From Bin87 sp963666415 (GTDB lineage Bacteria; Chloroflexota; Dehalococcoidia; Lucifugimonadales; UBA3495): a stretch of DNA of 64,000 nt. The position numbers were made by a program, and so were the translations under genes. The notes below the pieces were generated by a model. It saw only the letters and a program-made list of their open reading frames with translations. It was not told the DNA's origin and did no database searches. Below are positions 8,191 to 17,190 of the stretch, one piece after another. Location: the NCBI GenBank assembly GCA_963666415.2, contig CAXXPD010000003.1, positions 2,480,001 through 2,544,000 on the forward strand, in the 5' to 3' direction. Every line of letters starts with the position of its first letter. Position 1 is the stretch's first letter.

Positions 8191-9064
8191 ATCAGGACGC
8201 GGCAAGTTGCAGGTTTCCGCTTACGCCAAGGTCAACCTGACGCTGGAAGTCATCGGCCGCCGTGATGACGGTTTCCACGACGTTGCCACCCTCCTGCAAA
8301 CCGTCGACCTGGCCGATACCCTGACCCTGCAACCCTCCGATGCTTTGGCGGTCACGTGCGACGACCCGGCGCTGTCTGGTAAGGCAAACATAGTTTGGGT
8401 GGCGGCCAATGCGCTGGCGCGACGGGCGGGCATCACGCCAGCTGCCAGCATCCACATCACCAAACGCATCCCGGTAGCGGCCGGCCTGGGCGGTGGTTCG
8501 GCGGATGCGGCGGCGGCGCTGATTGGTCTGAACCGCCTTTGGCAACTGAACCTGGGGTCAGATGAACTGGCGGAACTGGCGGCAACACTGGGCTCCGATG
8601 TGCCGTTCCTGCTCGCCGGAGGCACCGCTCTCGCCACCGGCCGCGGCGACCGGCTCGCCGCCCTGCCAGCCCTGCCGGCAACCGCCGTATTGTTGGTGGT
8701 ATCCCGCGACACCATTGACGCCAAAACGCCGACGCTGTACCGTGCGCTGGCCGCTGGCGATTTTACCGACGGCGGCCACACCCACCGATTGGCAAACCAA
8801 CTGTCGCATACTTCGCCAACGTCAACCGATTGCAGCAATGCTTTTGAGCGTGCCGCGCAATCAATCTTTCCCGGCTTATCCGACGTATGGGATATTGTGG
8901 CTTCGATAACCAGACATACACCTCGCCTCTCCGGCGCCGGCCCGACCATCTTCTGTCTGCCATCCTCCGAAACTGAGCATATGAGGGTTCAGGTCGCCTT
9001 GCGGAACACCGGCGCAACGGCGTACCTTGTGCGAACGCTCAATCCGGCCCACGTCGGTAACTGA
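8162..9064 (+). CDS. ispE: 4-diphosphocytidyl-2-C-methyl-D-erythritol kinase
   Basis: IspE phosphorylates CDP-methylerythritol in the MEP route to isopentenyl diphosphate. It is a GHMP kinase: substrate motif AYAKVNLTL (20-28), ATP-binding PVAAGLGGGSAD (104-115) and the C-terminal LSGAGPTIFCL. The length of 300 aa is normal. It overlaps the end of ksgA and is followed by lgt after a 31-bp gap, forming a small ksgA-ispE-lgt operon. ksgA-ispE adjacency is common in bacteria and supports both calls. Confidence 0.95.
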   Translation: MVADTTEPDKSGRGKLQVSAYAKVNLTLEVIGRRDDGFHDVATLLQTVDLADTLTLQPSDALAVTCDDPALSGKANIVWVAANALARRAGITPAASIHITKRIPVAAGLGGGSADAAAALIGLNRLWQLNLGSDELAELAATLGSDVPFLLAGGTALATGRGDRLAALPALPATAVLLVVSRDTIDAKTPTLYRALAAGDFTDGGHTHRLANQLSHTSPTSTDCSNAFERAAQSIFPGLSDVWDIVASITRHTPRLSGAGPTIFCLPSSETEHMRVQVALRNTGATAYLVRTLNPAHVGN

Positions 9065-9095
9065 ATCTCCGAACAACCGCAGGAATATTTAATCG

Positions 9096-9992
9096 ATGGA
9101 CATCCTCGCAGTCATCAGCATCCCGTTCGACCCGGACATTATCCGCATGGCGGGTTTCCAGTTGTCCTGGCACGGGTTCTTTACCTTCGTGTCGGTGGCC
9201 GTGGCCGTCTACCTGACCTGGCGCTGGGGCCGGCGCGATGGTCTCAACGGCGACGCCATCCTGTCGACGGCCACCTGGTGCATCATCGGCGGGTTGATTG
9301 GAGCGCGCATCCTGCACGTCATCGACTTCTGGGATGACTTTTACCAGTACAACCCGGAACGCATCGTTTATTTCTGGAGCGGCGGCATCGCCATATTCGG
9401 CGCCTACCTGGGAGGTTTCGCCGGCGGCGCCAGCTACATAGTGCTGCGCAACGCGACCTGGTTCATTCGCCTGTGGGATCGCGCTGGATTGCGCTGGTCC
9501 GGACTGCACCGCAAGTTCCCCGAAGTACCGCCCGTCGGGCATCTGGCTGACATCGCAGCGCCGGCGTTGCTCATTGCGTTGGCCATCGGACGCATCGGCG
9601 ACGTGATCAACGGCGAACACCTGTCCAGCTTCACCTCATTGCCCTGGGCCTGGATTTACACCGACCCGGACAGCTTCGGCTACGGGCGCCCGGCCTCGCA
9701 TCCGGCGGTGGCCTACGAACTAATCTTCTGCCTGGTCTGGGCGGGAGTGCTCTGGCTGATGCGTGATCGCATCCGGCCCCACGGTATGCTCTTCGCCCTG
9801 TTCTTCGCCGGCTATTCAGCGGGGCGATTCTTCATATCCTTCGTGCGGCAGGAGCAAAACACCTACCTGTTTGGCTTCAACGAAGCCCAATTGGTGGCCC
9901 TGGCCATTATGCTGGTAACCGTGCCTCTGCTCGTCTATCGGGCTCGATTGGTGCGACCCGAGCGCCGCACGACCTCAACCGCCGGCGAGTAA
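9096..9992 (+). CDS. lgt: Phosphatidylglycerol:prolipoprotein diacylglyceryl transferase
   Basis: Lgt attaches diacylglycerol to the lipobox Cys of prolipoproteins in the cytoplasmic membrane. Multiple hydrophobic segments are evident. The N-terminal block FQLSWHGFFTFVSVAVAVYL, the YFWSGGIAIFGAYLGG block and the signature region IGRIGDVINGEHL (compare G.GRIG.F.N.E in the family) identify it. The C-terminal GMLFALFFAGYSAGRFFISFVRQ is also typical. The signature carries D instead of the usual aromatic residue after GRIG, a mild deviation. The DUF3179 lipoprotein in this window would be a substrate. Confidence 0.9.
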   Translation: MDILAVISIPFDPDIIRMAGFQLSWHGFFTFVSVAVAVYLTWRWGRRDGLNGDAILSTATWCIIGGLIGARILHVIDFWDDFYQYNPERIVYFWSGGIAIFGAYLGGFAGGASYIVLRNATWFIRLWDRAGLRWSGLHRKFPEVPPVGHLADIAAPALLIALAIGRIGDVINGEHLSSFTSLPWAWIYTDPDSFGYGRPASHPAVAYELIFCLVWAGVLWLMRDRIRPHGMLFALFFAGYSAGRFFISFVRQEQNTYLFGFNEAQLVALAIMLVTVPLLVYRARLVRPERRTTSTAGE

Positions 9993-10046
9993 TCCGCCAA
10001 TCGGCAGGGCAACCATCCCGCAAGACAACCATCCGAAAGGTTACCG

Positions 10047-11768
10047 CTAGGCCGCCGGGCGCAAATCCTCGACACGCAGGTAGGTGCGGGTCTCGCCCCG
10101 ATAATGCTCTTCCGCCAGCTGGAACACGAGGTCTACCGACCCGTACCCGCCCCATTCGCCTGGGAAGTTCCACCATAGCGCATCAACCGTGCGCTGGCCG
10201 CCGCTGACCTGTAGTTTCAGGTGTTGGCCGCCGGCTCCCACAAACCCACTGTTCAGCACACGCAACCGCCTCGACAGAAAGCGAGGGTTCGGGTTGTCTT
10301 TCCCGAATGGCTCCAGACGCTTCATAAATTGCGCCAGGGCCGGGTCCATCAACTCGTCCAGACTGCCCTCGGCGTGAATTTCCAGCGTCGGTTCCGGGCC
10401 GAACAAACCGGTCCTGGCGTTGGCGATGGCCAGCAGCCGTTCCGACACTGCCTCGAAATCTTCATTGCGCACCGTGAAGCCGGCCGCCGCCTGATGGCCG
10501 CCGTACCGCACCAGCAAATCCCGGCACTGCGCGATGGCATCGATCAGGCTGAACCCGGTGTCGCTGCGGGCGCTGGCCACCAGGTGGTCGGCGTCGGCGC
10601 GGGCCAGCGCTATCGCCGGCCGATTGAAACGCTCGGACAACCGCCCGGCCACCAGCCCGTTGATGCCCGGCGTGTAAACTTCATCGTGGGAAATGATGAT
10701 GCTCGGCACCTGCTCGTGCGCCAGCACCTGCTCCATGGCAATATCGCAGGCCCGGGCCGTCAGGTCCTTGCGGCGGTCGTTGTACTCTTCCAGTTGGGAT
10801 ACCAGCCGTTCAGCCTCTCGCTCGTTATCGGTCAGCAGCAGGTCCAGCGAGGTTTGGGGATGCGCCATGCGGCCCGCCGCGTTGAGCCTGGGCGCAATCT
10901 GGAACGAAACATTCTCCGCACGCAGCTCCCGACGCTCCAGCCGACAGCGACGAAGCAGCGCCCGCAGCCCAGGCCGTTGCGTCTGCGCCAGTGATGCCAA
11001 ACCCTGCTGCACGATGTAACGGTTTTCATCCCGCAGCGGAACCAGATCAGCCACGGTTCCCAACGCCGCCAGCTCCAGCAGCGAACCGTCCGGCGTTTCG
11101 CCCAGGTATTTCAGCAGTCCGGTAGCCAGCTTGTAGGCAATGCCGGCTCCGCACAGCTCCGGATAAGGGTACTGGTTGCCCGGCATACGCGGATTGACGA
11201 TTGCAATGGCATCGGGCCGGGTTTCCGGCGGAGTGTGATGGTCGGTGATGATGACCTCCGCCCCCGCATCAACCGCGAGACCAACTTCGACCGCATCACT
11301 GATGCCGCAATCCACCGTAACGATGAGGGTGACGCCCTGCGCGACCAGGCGGCTCACCGCCCCACTGTTCATGCCATGCCCTTCGGAGACCGGATCCGGC
11401 AAGTAGGGAATCACCACCGCCCCGAGCCGCCTGAAAGTTTCGGTCAGGATGGCGGTTCCGGTCATACCGTCAACGTCAAAGTCCCCGAACACGGCAACCG
11501 TTTCACCGGTTCTGGTGGCGGTTGCCAGCCTGGGCAGCGCCTCAGCCATGCCGGCCAGCGTCAAAGGGTCGTGAGGCAACCCGGACGGCTCCAGGAATCT
11601 GGTCAGGGTTTCCGCGTCGCCGATGCCTCGGGACAGCAGCAACTGAGCGGCGACCGGGGGTAGATCCTTGGGCAGGCGGTTGCCGTCAGTTCTTGGCGGC
11701 AGAATCCAGCGACGCGCCGAAGGCTCGTTCACTCCTGGTAGTGCCGGTCGGTGGGCGGGTAGCGCCAA
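10047..11768 (-). CDS. recJ: Single-stranded-DNA-specific exonuclease RecJ
   Basis: RecJ degrades ssDNA 5' to 3' in recombination and repair. DHH-family motifs are visible: GDFDVDG (95-101), TVDCGISD (151-158) and ITDHHTPPE (174-182), followed by NPRMP and CGAGIAYKL. The C-terminal DHHA1 part has VRYGGHQAAAGFTV, and the OB-like tail ends in KLQVSGGQRTVDALWW. At 573 aa it is a typical bacterial length. It starts 3 bp after the fabF stop and is the last gene of a minus-strand run LLM - radical SAM - fabF - recJ. Confidence 0.95.
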   Translation of the reverse strand: MALPAHRPALPGVNEPSARRWILPPRTDGNRLPKDLPPVAAQLLLSRGIGDAETLTRFLEPSGLPHDPLTLAGMAEALPRLATATRTGETVAVFGDFDVDGMTGTAILTETFRRLGAVVIPYLPDPVSEGHGMNSGAVSRLVAQGVTLIVTVDCGISDAVEVGLAVDAGAEVIITDHHTPPETRPDAIAIVNPRMPGNQYPYPELCGAGIAYKLATGLLKYLGETPDGSLLELAALGTVADLVPLRDENRYIVQQGLASLAQTQRPGLRALLRRCRLERRELRAENVSFQIAPRLNAAGRMAHPQTSLDLLLTDNEREAERLVSQLEEYNDRRKDLTARACDIAMEQVLAHEQVPSIIISHDEVYTPGINGLVAGRLSERFNRPAIALARADADHLVASARSDTGFSLIDAIAQCRDLLVRYGGHQAAAGFTVRNEDFEAVSERLLAIANARTGLFGPEPTLEIHAEGSLDELMDPALAQFMKRLEPFGKDNPNPRFLSRRLRVLNSGFVGAGGQHLKLQVSGGQRTVDALWWNFPGEWGGYGSVDLVFQLAEEHYRGETRTYLRVEDLRPAA

Positions 11769-11770
11769 AC

Positions 11771-13036
11771 CTAATCGCCCAGGTCGGGGCGGGTCAGGAT
11801 GATAACGGAGTTATGCCCGCCGAACCCAAACGAGTTACTGAGAATTACATCCAAATCGCCCTTGCGCGCATTGTGCGGCACGTAATCCAGGTCGCACTCG
11901 TCGTCCGGGTCGTCCAGGTTGATCGTGGGCGGCATCAACCCCTCGCGGAGGGCAATGGCGCACAGGGCAGCCTCCAGCGCGCCGCCGGCGCCCAGCAAGT
12001 GGCCGGTCATGCTCTTCGTGCTGCTGATTGGGATGCGATAAGCGTCTTCGCCCAAGGCGAGTTTCAGCGCCTTGGTTTCGTGCCAGTCGTTCAACGGCGT
12101 AGATGTTCCGTGGGCGTTCAGATAGTCAACGTCGACAGGCGACAATTGAGCCGCCGCCAACGCCGCAGTAACGGCTGCAGCGGCGCTTTGCCCGGTGGGG
12201 TTGGGTTCAGTCAGATGATGTGAGTCGCTGGTGGCAGCGTACCCGCGCAGTTCCGCCAGCGGCTCCGCGCCCCTCGCCTCGGCGTGTTCCTCGCTTTCCA
12301 GCACCAGAATCGCCGACCCTTCTGCCAGCACGAACCCGTCCCGGCTCCGGTTGAAGGGTTGGCTGGCCCGTTGTGGGTCGTCATTCTTACGGGAAAGCGC
12401 GCGCAACGCATTGAAGCCGGCAACGGTCAGTGGCGTGATGGGCGCCTCAGTACCGCCGGCCAACACCACTTCAGCCCGTCCGTGGCGAATCATATCCCAG
12501 CCGATGCCAATGGCGTCGGCGCCGCTGCTGCACGATGACGTAACGCAGTAGTTTGCGCCCATCGCGCCGGTAACCATCGACACCTGGGCCGACCCCATAT
12601 CGGCCAGCATCATGGGAATCAGAAACGGCGTAACTCGTCGTGGCCCACGTTCCATTAACACCCGATGCTGCTCAGTCAGGGTGTTGATGCCGCCGACTCC
12701 GCTGCCCACCACCACATGAACGCTATACCGGTCCATCGAGCGTGGTTCCAGGTTCGCCTGCTGGCAAGCTTCCATAGCCGCCACAGCCGCAAACTGGGAG
12801 AATCGATCCATGCGGCGCGCCAGTTTACGGTCCAAATAGTCTTCCGGGGTAAACCCTTTAACTTCGGCGGCGAAACGGGTGTCGAACGCCTCCGCGTCGA
12901 AACTCGTTATGTAGTCAATGCCCGACCGACCATTGACCACAGCGTTCCAGGTATCGGAGGTGTTCAATCCCAACGGGCTTATGATTCCCAAGCCCGTAAC
13001 TACGACTCTATGGCCGATCGTACCGATTTGGACCAT
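11771..13036 (-). CDS. fabF: Beta-ketoacyl-ACP synthase II (copy 1)
   Basis: KAS II condenses malonyl-ACP with acyl-ACP in fatty acid elongation. The catalytic Cys is in VTSSCSSG (C169), with His in NAHGTST (H309) and TGHLLGA (H346). The C-terminal SNSFGFGGHNSVI is canonical. It follows the radical SAM gene with one base between and precedes recJ by two bases, so it is translationally linked to both. A second, clearly different fabF lies at 18644-19915. The association of this copy with a B12/radical SAM protein raises the possibility of a specialised lipid role, which the sequence does not prove. Confidence 0.93.
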   Translation of the reverse strand: MVQIGTIGHRVVVTGLGIISPLGLNTSDTWNAVVNGRSGIDYITSFDAEAFDTRFAAEVKGFTPEDYLDRKLARRMDRFSQFAAVAAMEACQQANLEPRSMDRYSVHVVVGSGVGGINTLTEQHRVLMERGPRRVTPFLIPMMLADMGSAQVSMVTGAMGANYCVTSSCSSGADAIGIGWDMIRHGRAEVVLAGGTEAPITPLTVAGFNALRALSRKNDDPQRASQPFNRSRDGFVLAEGSAILVLESEEHAEARGAEPLAELRGYAATSDSHHLTEPNPTGQSAAAAVTAALAAAQLSPVDVDYLNAHGTSTPLNDWHETKALKLALGEDAYRIPISSTKSMTGHLLGAGGALEAALCAIALREGLMPPTINLDDPDDECDLDYVPHNARKGDLDVILSNSFGFGGHNSVIILTRPDLGD

Positions 13037-13037
13037 A

Positions 13038-14885
13038 TCAGCTCGCTCGGTTGGAATTCTGGCGCTGACCAGTTGAGTCCAGCACGGAGTTCAGCAGGTC
13101 CGTTACTTCGTTCACGCGCACCGAAATACTCGCGGCGACATCCTTGCTGCCGGTGTCTGCCATTTCAGCATAAATCCGCAGTGAATCCGATACTTCGTTG
13201 ATGCGCGTCCGCAGGTTATCCACAAATTCCGAACGAGCGTTGGACAGCGGCTGACTGACCGAACGGAAAGTCTCCGCCAGCTCCGTCACTCGCAGGTGTA
13301 GGTTTTCGCCGAACTCTTTGCCGGCTTGCTGAACCTGTTGCGACCAGTCGCGCATTGTTTCGGTAGTTTCAGACAGGTCTTGCACGCTGCGGGCCTGCCG
13401 CATCCGATAGTTGCCCAGGATTCGGAAGATACGGCCGTAAAGGGCATCGATCAAGGTCAACTTGGCGCTGTAACGGTCGAAAAGGTCGCGGCTTTGCGCC
13501 ATCGTCCATCGTTCGTCTTCGTGTACCAATTGGCGTCCGGTGTAAAGCTCGTAAGGCCGCATCTCGCCCTCTTGCAAGAGATCGCCGTTGGCGTTCAGGG
13601 GTTTCAGGTCCCAGTTGGATGTCGCCGGCAGCGGCGTAAGCAGGTTGGCCGTCTGATAACGGCTGTACTGCTTTACCCAGTCAGCCAACGTCATGATGGA
13701 TTCTTCCGTATCGTAGGGCAAACCGATGATGGTCATGGCCACTACCGAGAAACCCTTCTCGTTCAGGCGTACCAAGTCCATTTCCATCTGGCCCGGTTCC
13801 TGCCGCTTGTTGACCGCCTTCAGGTTTTCGGCATTGTTGGATTCCACTCCGAGATAGAGCATCTTGACGTTGGCATCCAGCAAAGCGTCGGCCAGTTCGT
13901 CGTCCTGCCCGATTTCGGCCCGTGCCTGACAAATCATGCCCATGGAGTCGGTGCGGCTTTTCCAGCCTTTCAACCGCTCCAGCCGCTCGTCACGGAACTT
14001 CACGGCTCGCAGCGGCGGCGTGTGCAGGTCGTCAGAGATAAACACGTTGATCTTGCCGTTGCGACCGGTGTGAATCAGGCCGTCAGCGGCCAGATCTTCC
14101 AGCTGCGCCAGCCGCTTGTACTCGGTTTCCCGCTCAATGAGCCGGTAGCCCAGGAACTGCTGAATTACCTGGCAGTAAGAACAGTTTTCCGTGCAACCGC
14201 GCACTGTTTCTATCACGGCCCCCGCCATCGGGGTCGCCGGTGACAAACCACGTATGGAGCGGTAATCCGGGAGTTCTACAAAGTCCGGACGTACCAGACC
14301 CTTGCGCCGGGTTTGCACCAAGTGCCCATCTTGCAAATAAGAGATGCCGGCCACCCGTTCCAGGTAGGTGTACTTGCGATCGTCGTGCCACGTCAGCAAT
14401 ATGTCGCACAACTGGCCGATAATGTCTTCGCCTTCGCGATTCACTATTACATCAAACCCGCCCCTGGCAATGGCTTCCTCGGGCAACGGACTCATTTGCG
14501 GGCCGCCACCCAATATGATCAGGTTGGGATGGAACTCACGCGCTTCCCGAGCCAGTGCATAACCTCGAGGGGTTTCATTAATCAGAGACGTCACCATCAA
14601 TATGTCGACGCCATCCAGATCACTGTCCGGATCCATGCGACCCAGACGGTCTTCAAACCAGATGTCCCGCTCGTACACATATGGGCCGTCCCACTGTTCC
14701 AAAGCGCCGGAGAGGTACAGCATGCCTTGGCGCGGTATGGCAATGTATTCAAAGTTTCCGCCAGCCGAAGCCGGCTGAACCATCATCACCCGACGCGTGC
14801 GGTCACCCTTTGGTCTTATCGAAACCGGTGAAACCGTCGCCGGGGTGCCATCGAATTTGTCGCCGAGCAGTTGAATGGTGCTCAT
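13038..14885 (-). CDS. B12-binding-domain radical SAM protein with helical C-terminal tail
   Basis: The N-terminal part (about 30-200) has a cobalamin-binding Rossmann fold (VMMVQPASAGG, ILMVTSLINETPRGYALA, NLIILGGGPQMSPLPEEA). The radical SAM domain follows with C231-x3-C235-x2-C238 (RGCTENCSYC) for the 4Fe-4S cluster. After about residue 500, a roughly 110-residue heptad-rich tail (LSETTETMRDWSQQVQQ, then repeated V..LAETFRSVS and VNEVTDLLNSV) looks like an amphipathic or coiled-coil segment. Substrate unknown; relatives methylate, rearrange or synthesise lipids. It heads the fabF-recJ run, 129 bp after the LLM gene; a TATAAT on the minus strand at 14957-14962 could serve it. Confidence 0.85.
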   Translation of the reverse strand: MSTIQLLGDKFDGTPATVSPVSIRPKGDRTRRVMMVQPASAGGNFEYIAIPRQGMLYLSGALEQWDGPYVYERDIWFEDRLGRMDPDSDLDGVDILMVTSLINETPRGYALAREAREFHPNLIILGGGPQMSPLPEEAIARGGFDVIVNREGEDIIGQLCDILLTWHDDRKYTYLERVAGISYLQDGHLVQTRRKGLVRPDFVELPDYRSIRGLSPATPMAGAVIETVRGCTENCSYCQVIQQFLGYRLIERETEYKRLAQLEDLAADGLIHTGRNGKINVFISDDLHTPPLRAVKFRDERLERLKGWKSRTDSMGMICQARAEIGQDDELADALLDANVKMLYLGVESNNAENLKAVNKRQEPGQMEMDLVRLNEKGFSVVAMTIIGLPYDTEESIMTLADWVKQYSRYQTANLLTPLPATSNWDLKPLNANGDLLQEGEMRPYELYTGRQLVHEDERWTMAQSRDLFDRYSAKLTLIDALYGRIFRILGNYRMRQARSVQDLSETTETMRDWSQQVQQAGKEFGENLHLRVTELAETFRSVSQPLSNARSEFVDNLRTRINEVSDSLRIYAEMADTGSKDVAASISVRVNEVTDLLNSVLDSTGQRQNSNRAS

Positions 14886-14956
14886 TTTCTCACTTACTCC
14901 GATGTCTGCTGATCAGGAGTGGTTCAAGATTGAGTCTCTCACAAATCGCTTTCGTT

Positions 14957-14962
14957 ATTATA
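14957..14962 (-). promoter_or_regulatory. Possible -10 box for the radical SAM-fabF-recJ run
   Basis: TATAAT on the minus strand lies 72 bp before the ATG of the radical SAM gene, in the only non-coding gap of this run. No good -35 sequence is seen at 16-18 bp. Confidence 0.35.
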
Positions 14963-15014
14963 CAACATCATCCCGGATGCCAGTTAGCAGTTTTGGTAAC
15001 CGTTAACGGCCAAT

Positions 15015-15965
15015 TCAGCGACCCGTGAAATGGGGCACGATGTCCTTGGCGATGACTTCCAGATGGCGCCGTCGGTCCTCGCGCGGTGCGGCTACGCTAA
15101 AAACGATATAGCGGGCGCCAGCATCAATGTACTCCTGCAACCGTTCGATGCACATCCGGGGAGTGCCCAGCAGGCAATAGCGGCGCACAATGTTGCCAAA
15201 TTCACCGTCGTAAAGATACTGGCTGCCCAGCGACTCCGCCGCGGTTCTCGCCGCCTGATCCTCGGTTTGGCCCAGCGAAATGTACGGGAAAAAGGCCCAC
15301 TGGAAGGACGATAAGTCCCGTTGTTCTTCAACCGCAAACTCGGTGATTTTGTTCACGCTGTCCCGATAGCGTTCGGGGCTGTAGAAATAGGGCAGCCAGC
15401 CATCGCCATAGCGAACGGCGCGGCGCATGGCGGCATCCCGGCGGCCGGCAACCCATACCGGCGGGTGCGGTTTTTGCGTCGGCTTAGGATTGATGGCAGC
15501 GTCTTCCAGAGTGTAGTGCCGACCCTTCAGGGTTACCGATTCTTCGGTCCATAACCGGCGCAAACCATCCAGGCATTCGTTGGTGCGCTGGCCGCGGCGG
15601 GCGATTTCGATGCCGGCGTTCTCGTATTCCATGGGAAACTCGCCGCCCACCCCAACGCCCAGCGTGAGCCGCCCGCCCGACGCAATGTCCAGCGTGGCGG
15701 TCATGCGCGCCAGCATCAGCGGGTGGTAGAACGGCGCCAGGGTAACCGAGGTTACGATGCGCAATCGTTCGGTAGCGCCGGCGGCCACCGCCAGTAATGG
15801 CAACGCCGCATGGGTCGGGCCCGGTGGCCGTCCCCGCATAAAATGCTCGCCGGCACCCATATACTCGAAACCAAGTTCTTCCATCAGCCGCGCCTGCTCA
15901 ACGGTGCGCTCTGCCGGCAACGCCATGCTGGCGCCAAAGTGAAGTTCGTTGTTGATGTCAGCCAT
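15015..15965 (-). CDS. LLM-class flavin/F420-dependent oxidoreductase (copy 1)
   Basis: Luciferase-like monooxygenase fold. Conserved text includes HFGASMALP, GAGEHFMRG, RLRIVTSVTLAPFYHPLMLARMTATLDIASGGRLTLGVGVGGEFPMEYENAG and KPHPPVWVAGRRDAAMRRAVRYGDGW. These are typical of the family that uses F420H2 or FMNH2 for oxidations of diverse substrates. The substrate cannot be read from sequence. It is the first gene of the minus-strand run ending in recJ. A second family member lies at 38325-39278. Confidence 0.88.
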   Translation of the reverse strand: MADINNELHFGASMALPAERTVEQARLMEELGFEYMGAGEHFMRGRPPGPTHAALPLLAVAAGATERLRIVTSVTLAPFYHPLMLARMTATLDIASGGRLTLGVGVGGEFPMEYENAGIEIARRGQRTNECLDGLRRLWTEESVTLKGRHYTLEDAAINPKPTQKPHPPVWVAGRRDAAMRRAVRYGDGWLPYFYSPERYRDSVNKITEFAVEEQRDLSSFQWAFFPYISLGQTEDQAARTAAESLGSQYLYDGEFGNIVRRYCLLGTPRMCIERLQEYIDAGARYIVFSVAAPREDRRRHLEVIAKDIVPHFTGR

Positions 15966-16147
15966 ACTGTCGCAACGATATTCTGTTCATAAACGATGCT
16001 CCGCACATACCTGAATGCAGTAGGGAAAGCAGCCAACCGCCAGCCGTGCCGTCTCACTTTGCCGCGAATTGTACTTTATGGCGACCTGAGGCGCAAAACC
16101 CGCCGCGACCGTTGACCGGAACCGCCGGAAATACGTCAACCCGGTGG

Positions 16148-16153
16148 TATACT
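16148..16153 (+). promoter_or_regulatory. Extended -10 promoter candidate for the SDR-folC pair
   Basis: TATACT preceded by TGG gives an extended -10 (TGnTATACT), 62 bp upstream of the ATG at 16215. No convincing -35 is seen, as is usual for extended -10 promoters. Confidence 0.4.
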
Positions 16154-16214
16154 TCACATACACTCAGACTCCGTTCAACAGGGCCAAGCACCGCCGAGCA
16201 TTGCGAGGATTGCC

Positions 16215-17147
16215 ATGACAGTACTGGTTACCGGAGCCACCGGCTTTCTGGGACCACGGGTTGTGGAACAGCTGCTCGACACCGGACACGAGGTTCGGGT
16301 CATGGTCAGGCGGCCAGGGCGGGAGTCGGTGTTTGCCTCACCCCCCACTGACGTTTGCTACGGAGACATCAGCGACCCTGACGCCCTCTCCGAGGCGTGC
16401 CGCGATATTACCGCCGTCATTCATCTCGTTGCCGTAATTCGCGGCGGACAAAAACAGTTCGACGCCATCAACCGACAGGGGACGGCCAACGTGGTCGCCG
16501 CTGCTAAAGCCGCCGGTTCAGTGCGCCGTTTCATCCACGTCAGCGCCGTGGGAGCCAACAACACGCCCCATTTGCAATACCTCTACTCCAAGTGGCAAGG
16601 CGAGCAAGAAGTCATCAACGGCGGCGTACCCTACACCATCATTCGGCCATCTTTGATTTTCGGGCCGGGCGACGAATTCACCACCGCAGTCGCATCTTTG
16701 GTAAAGATTGCTCCCATCACGCCGGTGATCGGATCCGGAAACAACCGCCTGCAACCGATCCACGCTGCGGATGTAGCGGGCTGCATCGTGGCTGCCGTCA
16801 GTGGCAACCTGCGAGGCAACCAGATCGTCGAGATCGGCGGCCCCAACCAGTTGTCTTATAACGAGGTTGTGAGCATTGTCGCGGACACGTTGGGACGTTC
16901 CCGACGCCGCATCAACGTTCCGGTCTGGGCAATGCGGTTCCCCATCAGCACCATGGGACTGCTGACACCCAACCCCCCTATCAACAACGCAATGCTGCAA
17001 CTGATAACGCTGCGCAACGTGGCCGAACCGGATTCCGTGGAGCGTGCCTTTGGTTTCAAACCGCGCCCCATGGCTGGCAACATCGGCTACATCCGCGACA
17101 TTACGGCCGGCCAAGCCCTGCGCATCAACCTTGGACTCGCCAAATAA
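16215..17147 (+). CDS. NAD(P)-binding SDR, complex I NDUFA9-like
   Basis: Atypical short-chain dehydrogenase with an N-terminal dinucleotide-binding GATGFLG (7-13), then HLVAVIRGG, FIHVSAVGAN, the YSKWQGEQ active-site-like Tyr-x3-Lys region and YTIIRPSLIFGPGDEF. This pattern matches the NDUFA9-like branch found as a complex I accessory subunit in mitochondria and as stand-alone proteins in bacteria, possibly in quinone or lipid metabolism. It is 310 aa, near family size. It is followed after 43 bp by folC on the same strand. Confidence 0.85.
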   Translation: MTVLVTGATGFLGPRVVEQLLDTGHEVRVMVRRPGRESVFASPPTDVCYGDISDPDALSEACRDITAVIHLVAVIRGGQKQFDAINRQGTANVVAAAKAAGSVRRFIHVSAVGANNTPHLQYLYSKWQGEQEVINGGVPYTIIRPSLIFGPGDEFTTAVASLVKIAPITPVIGSGNNRLQPIHAADVAGCIVAAVSGNLRGNQIVEIGGPNQLSYNEVVSIVADTLGRSRRRINVPVWAMRFPISTMGLLTPNPPINNAMLQLITLRNVAEPDSVERAFGFKPRPMAGNIGYIRDITAGQALRINLGLAK

Positions 17148-17190
17148 CCCAGGCCCATACCGGCCGCTGCCACCAACTTAACCTGCAGGT

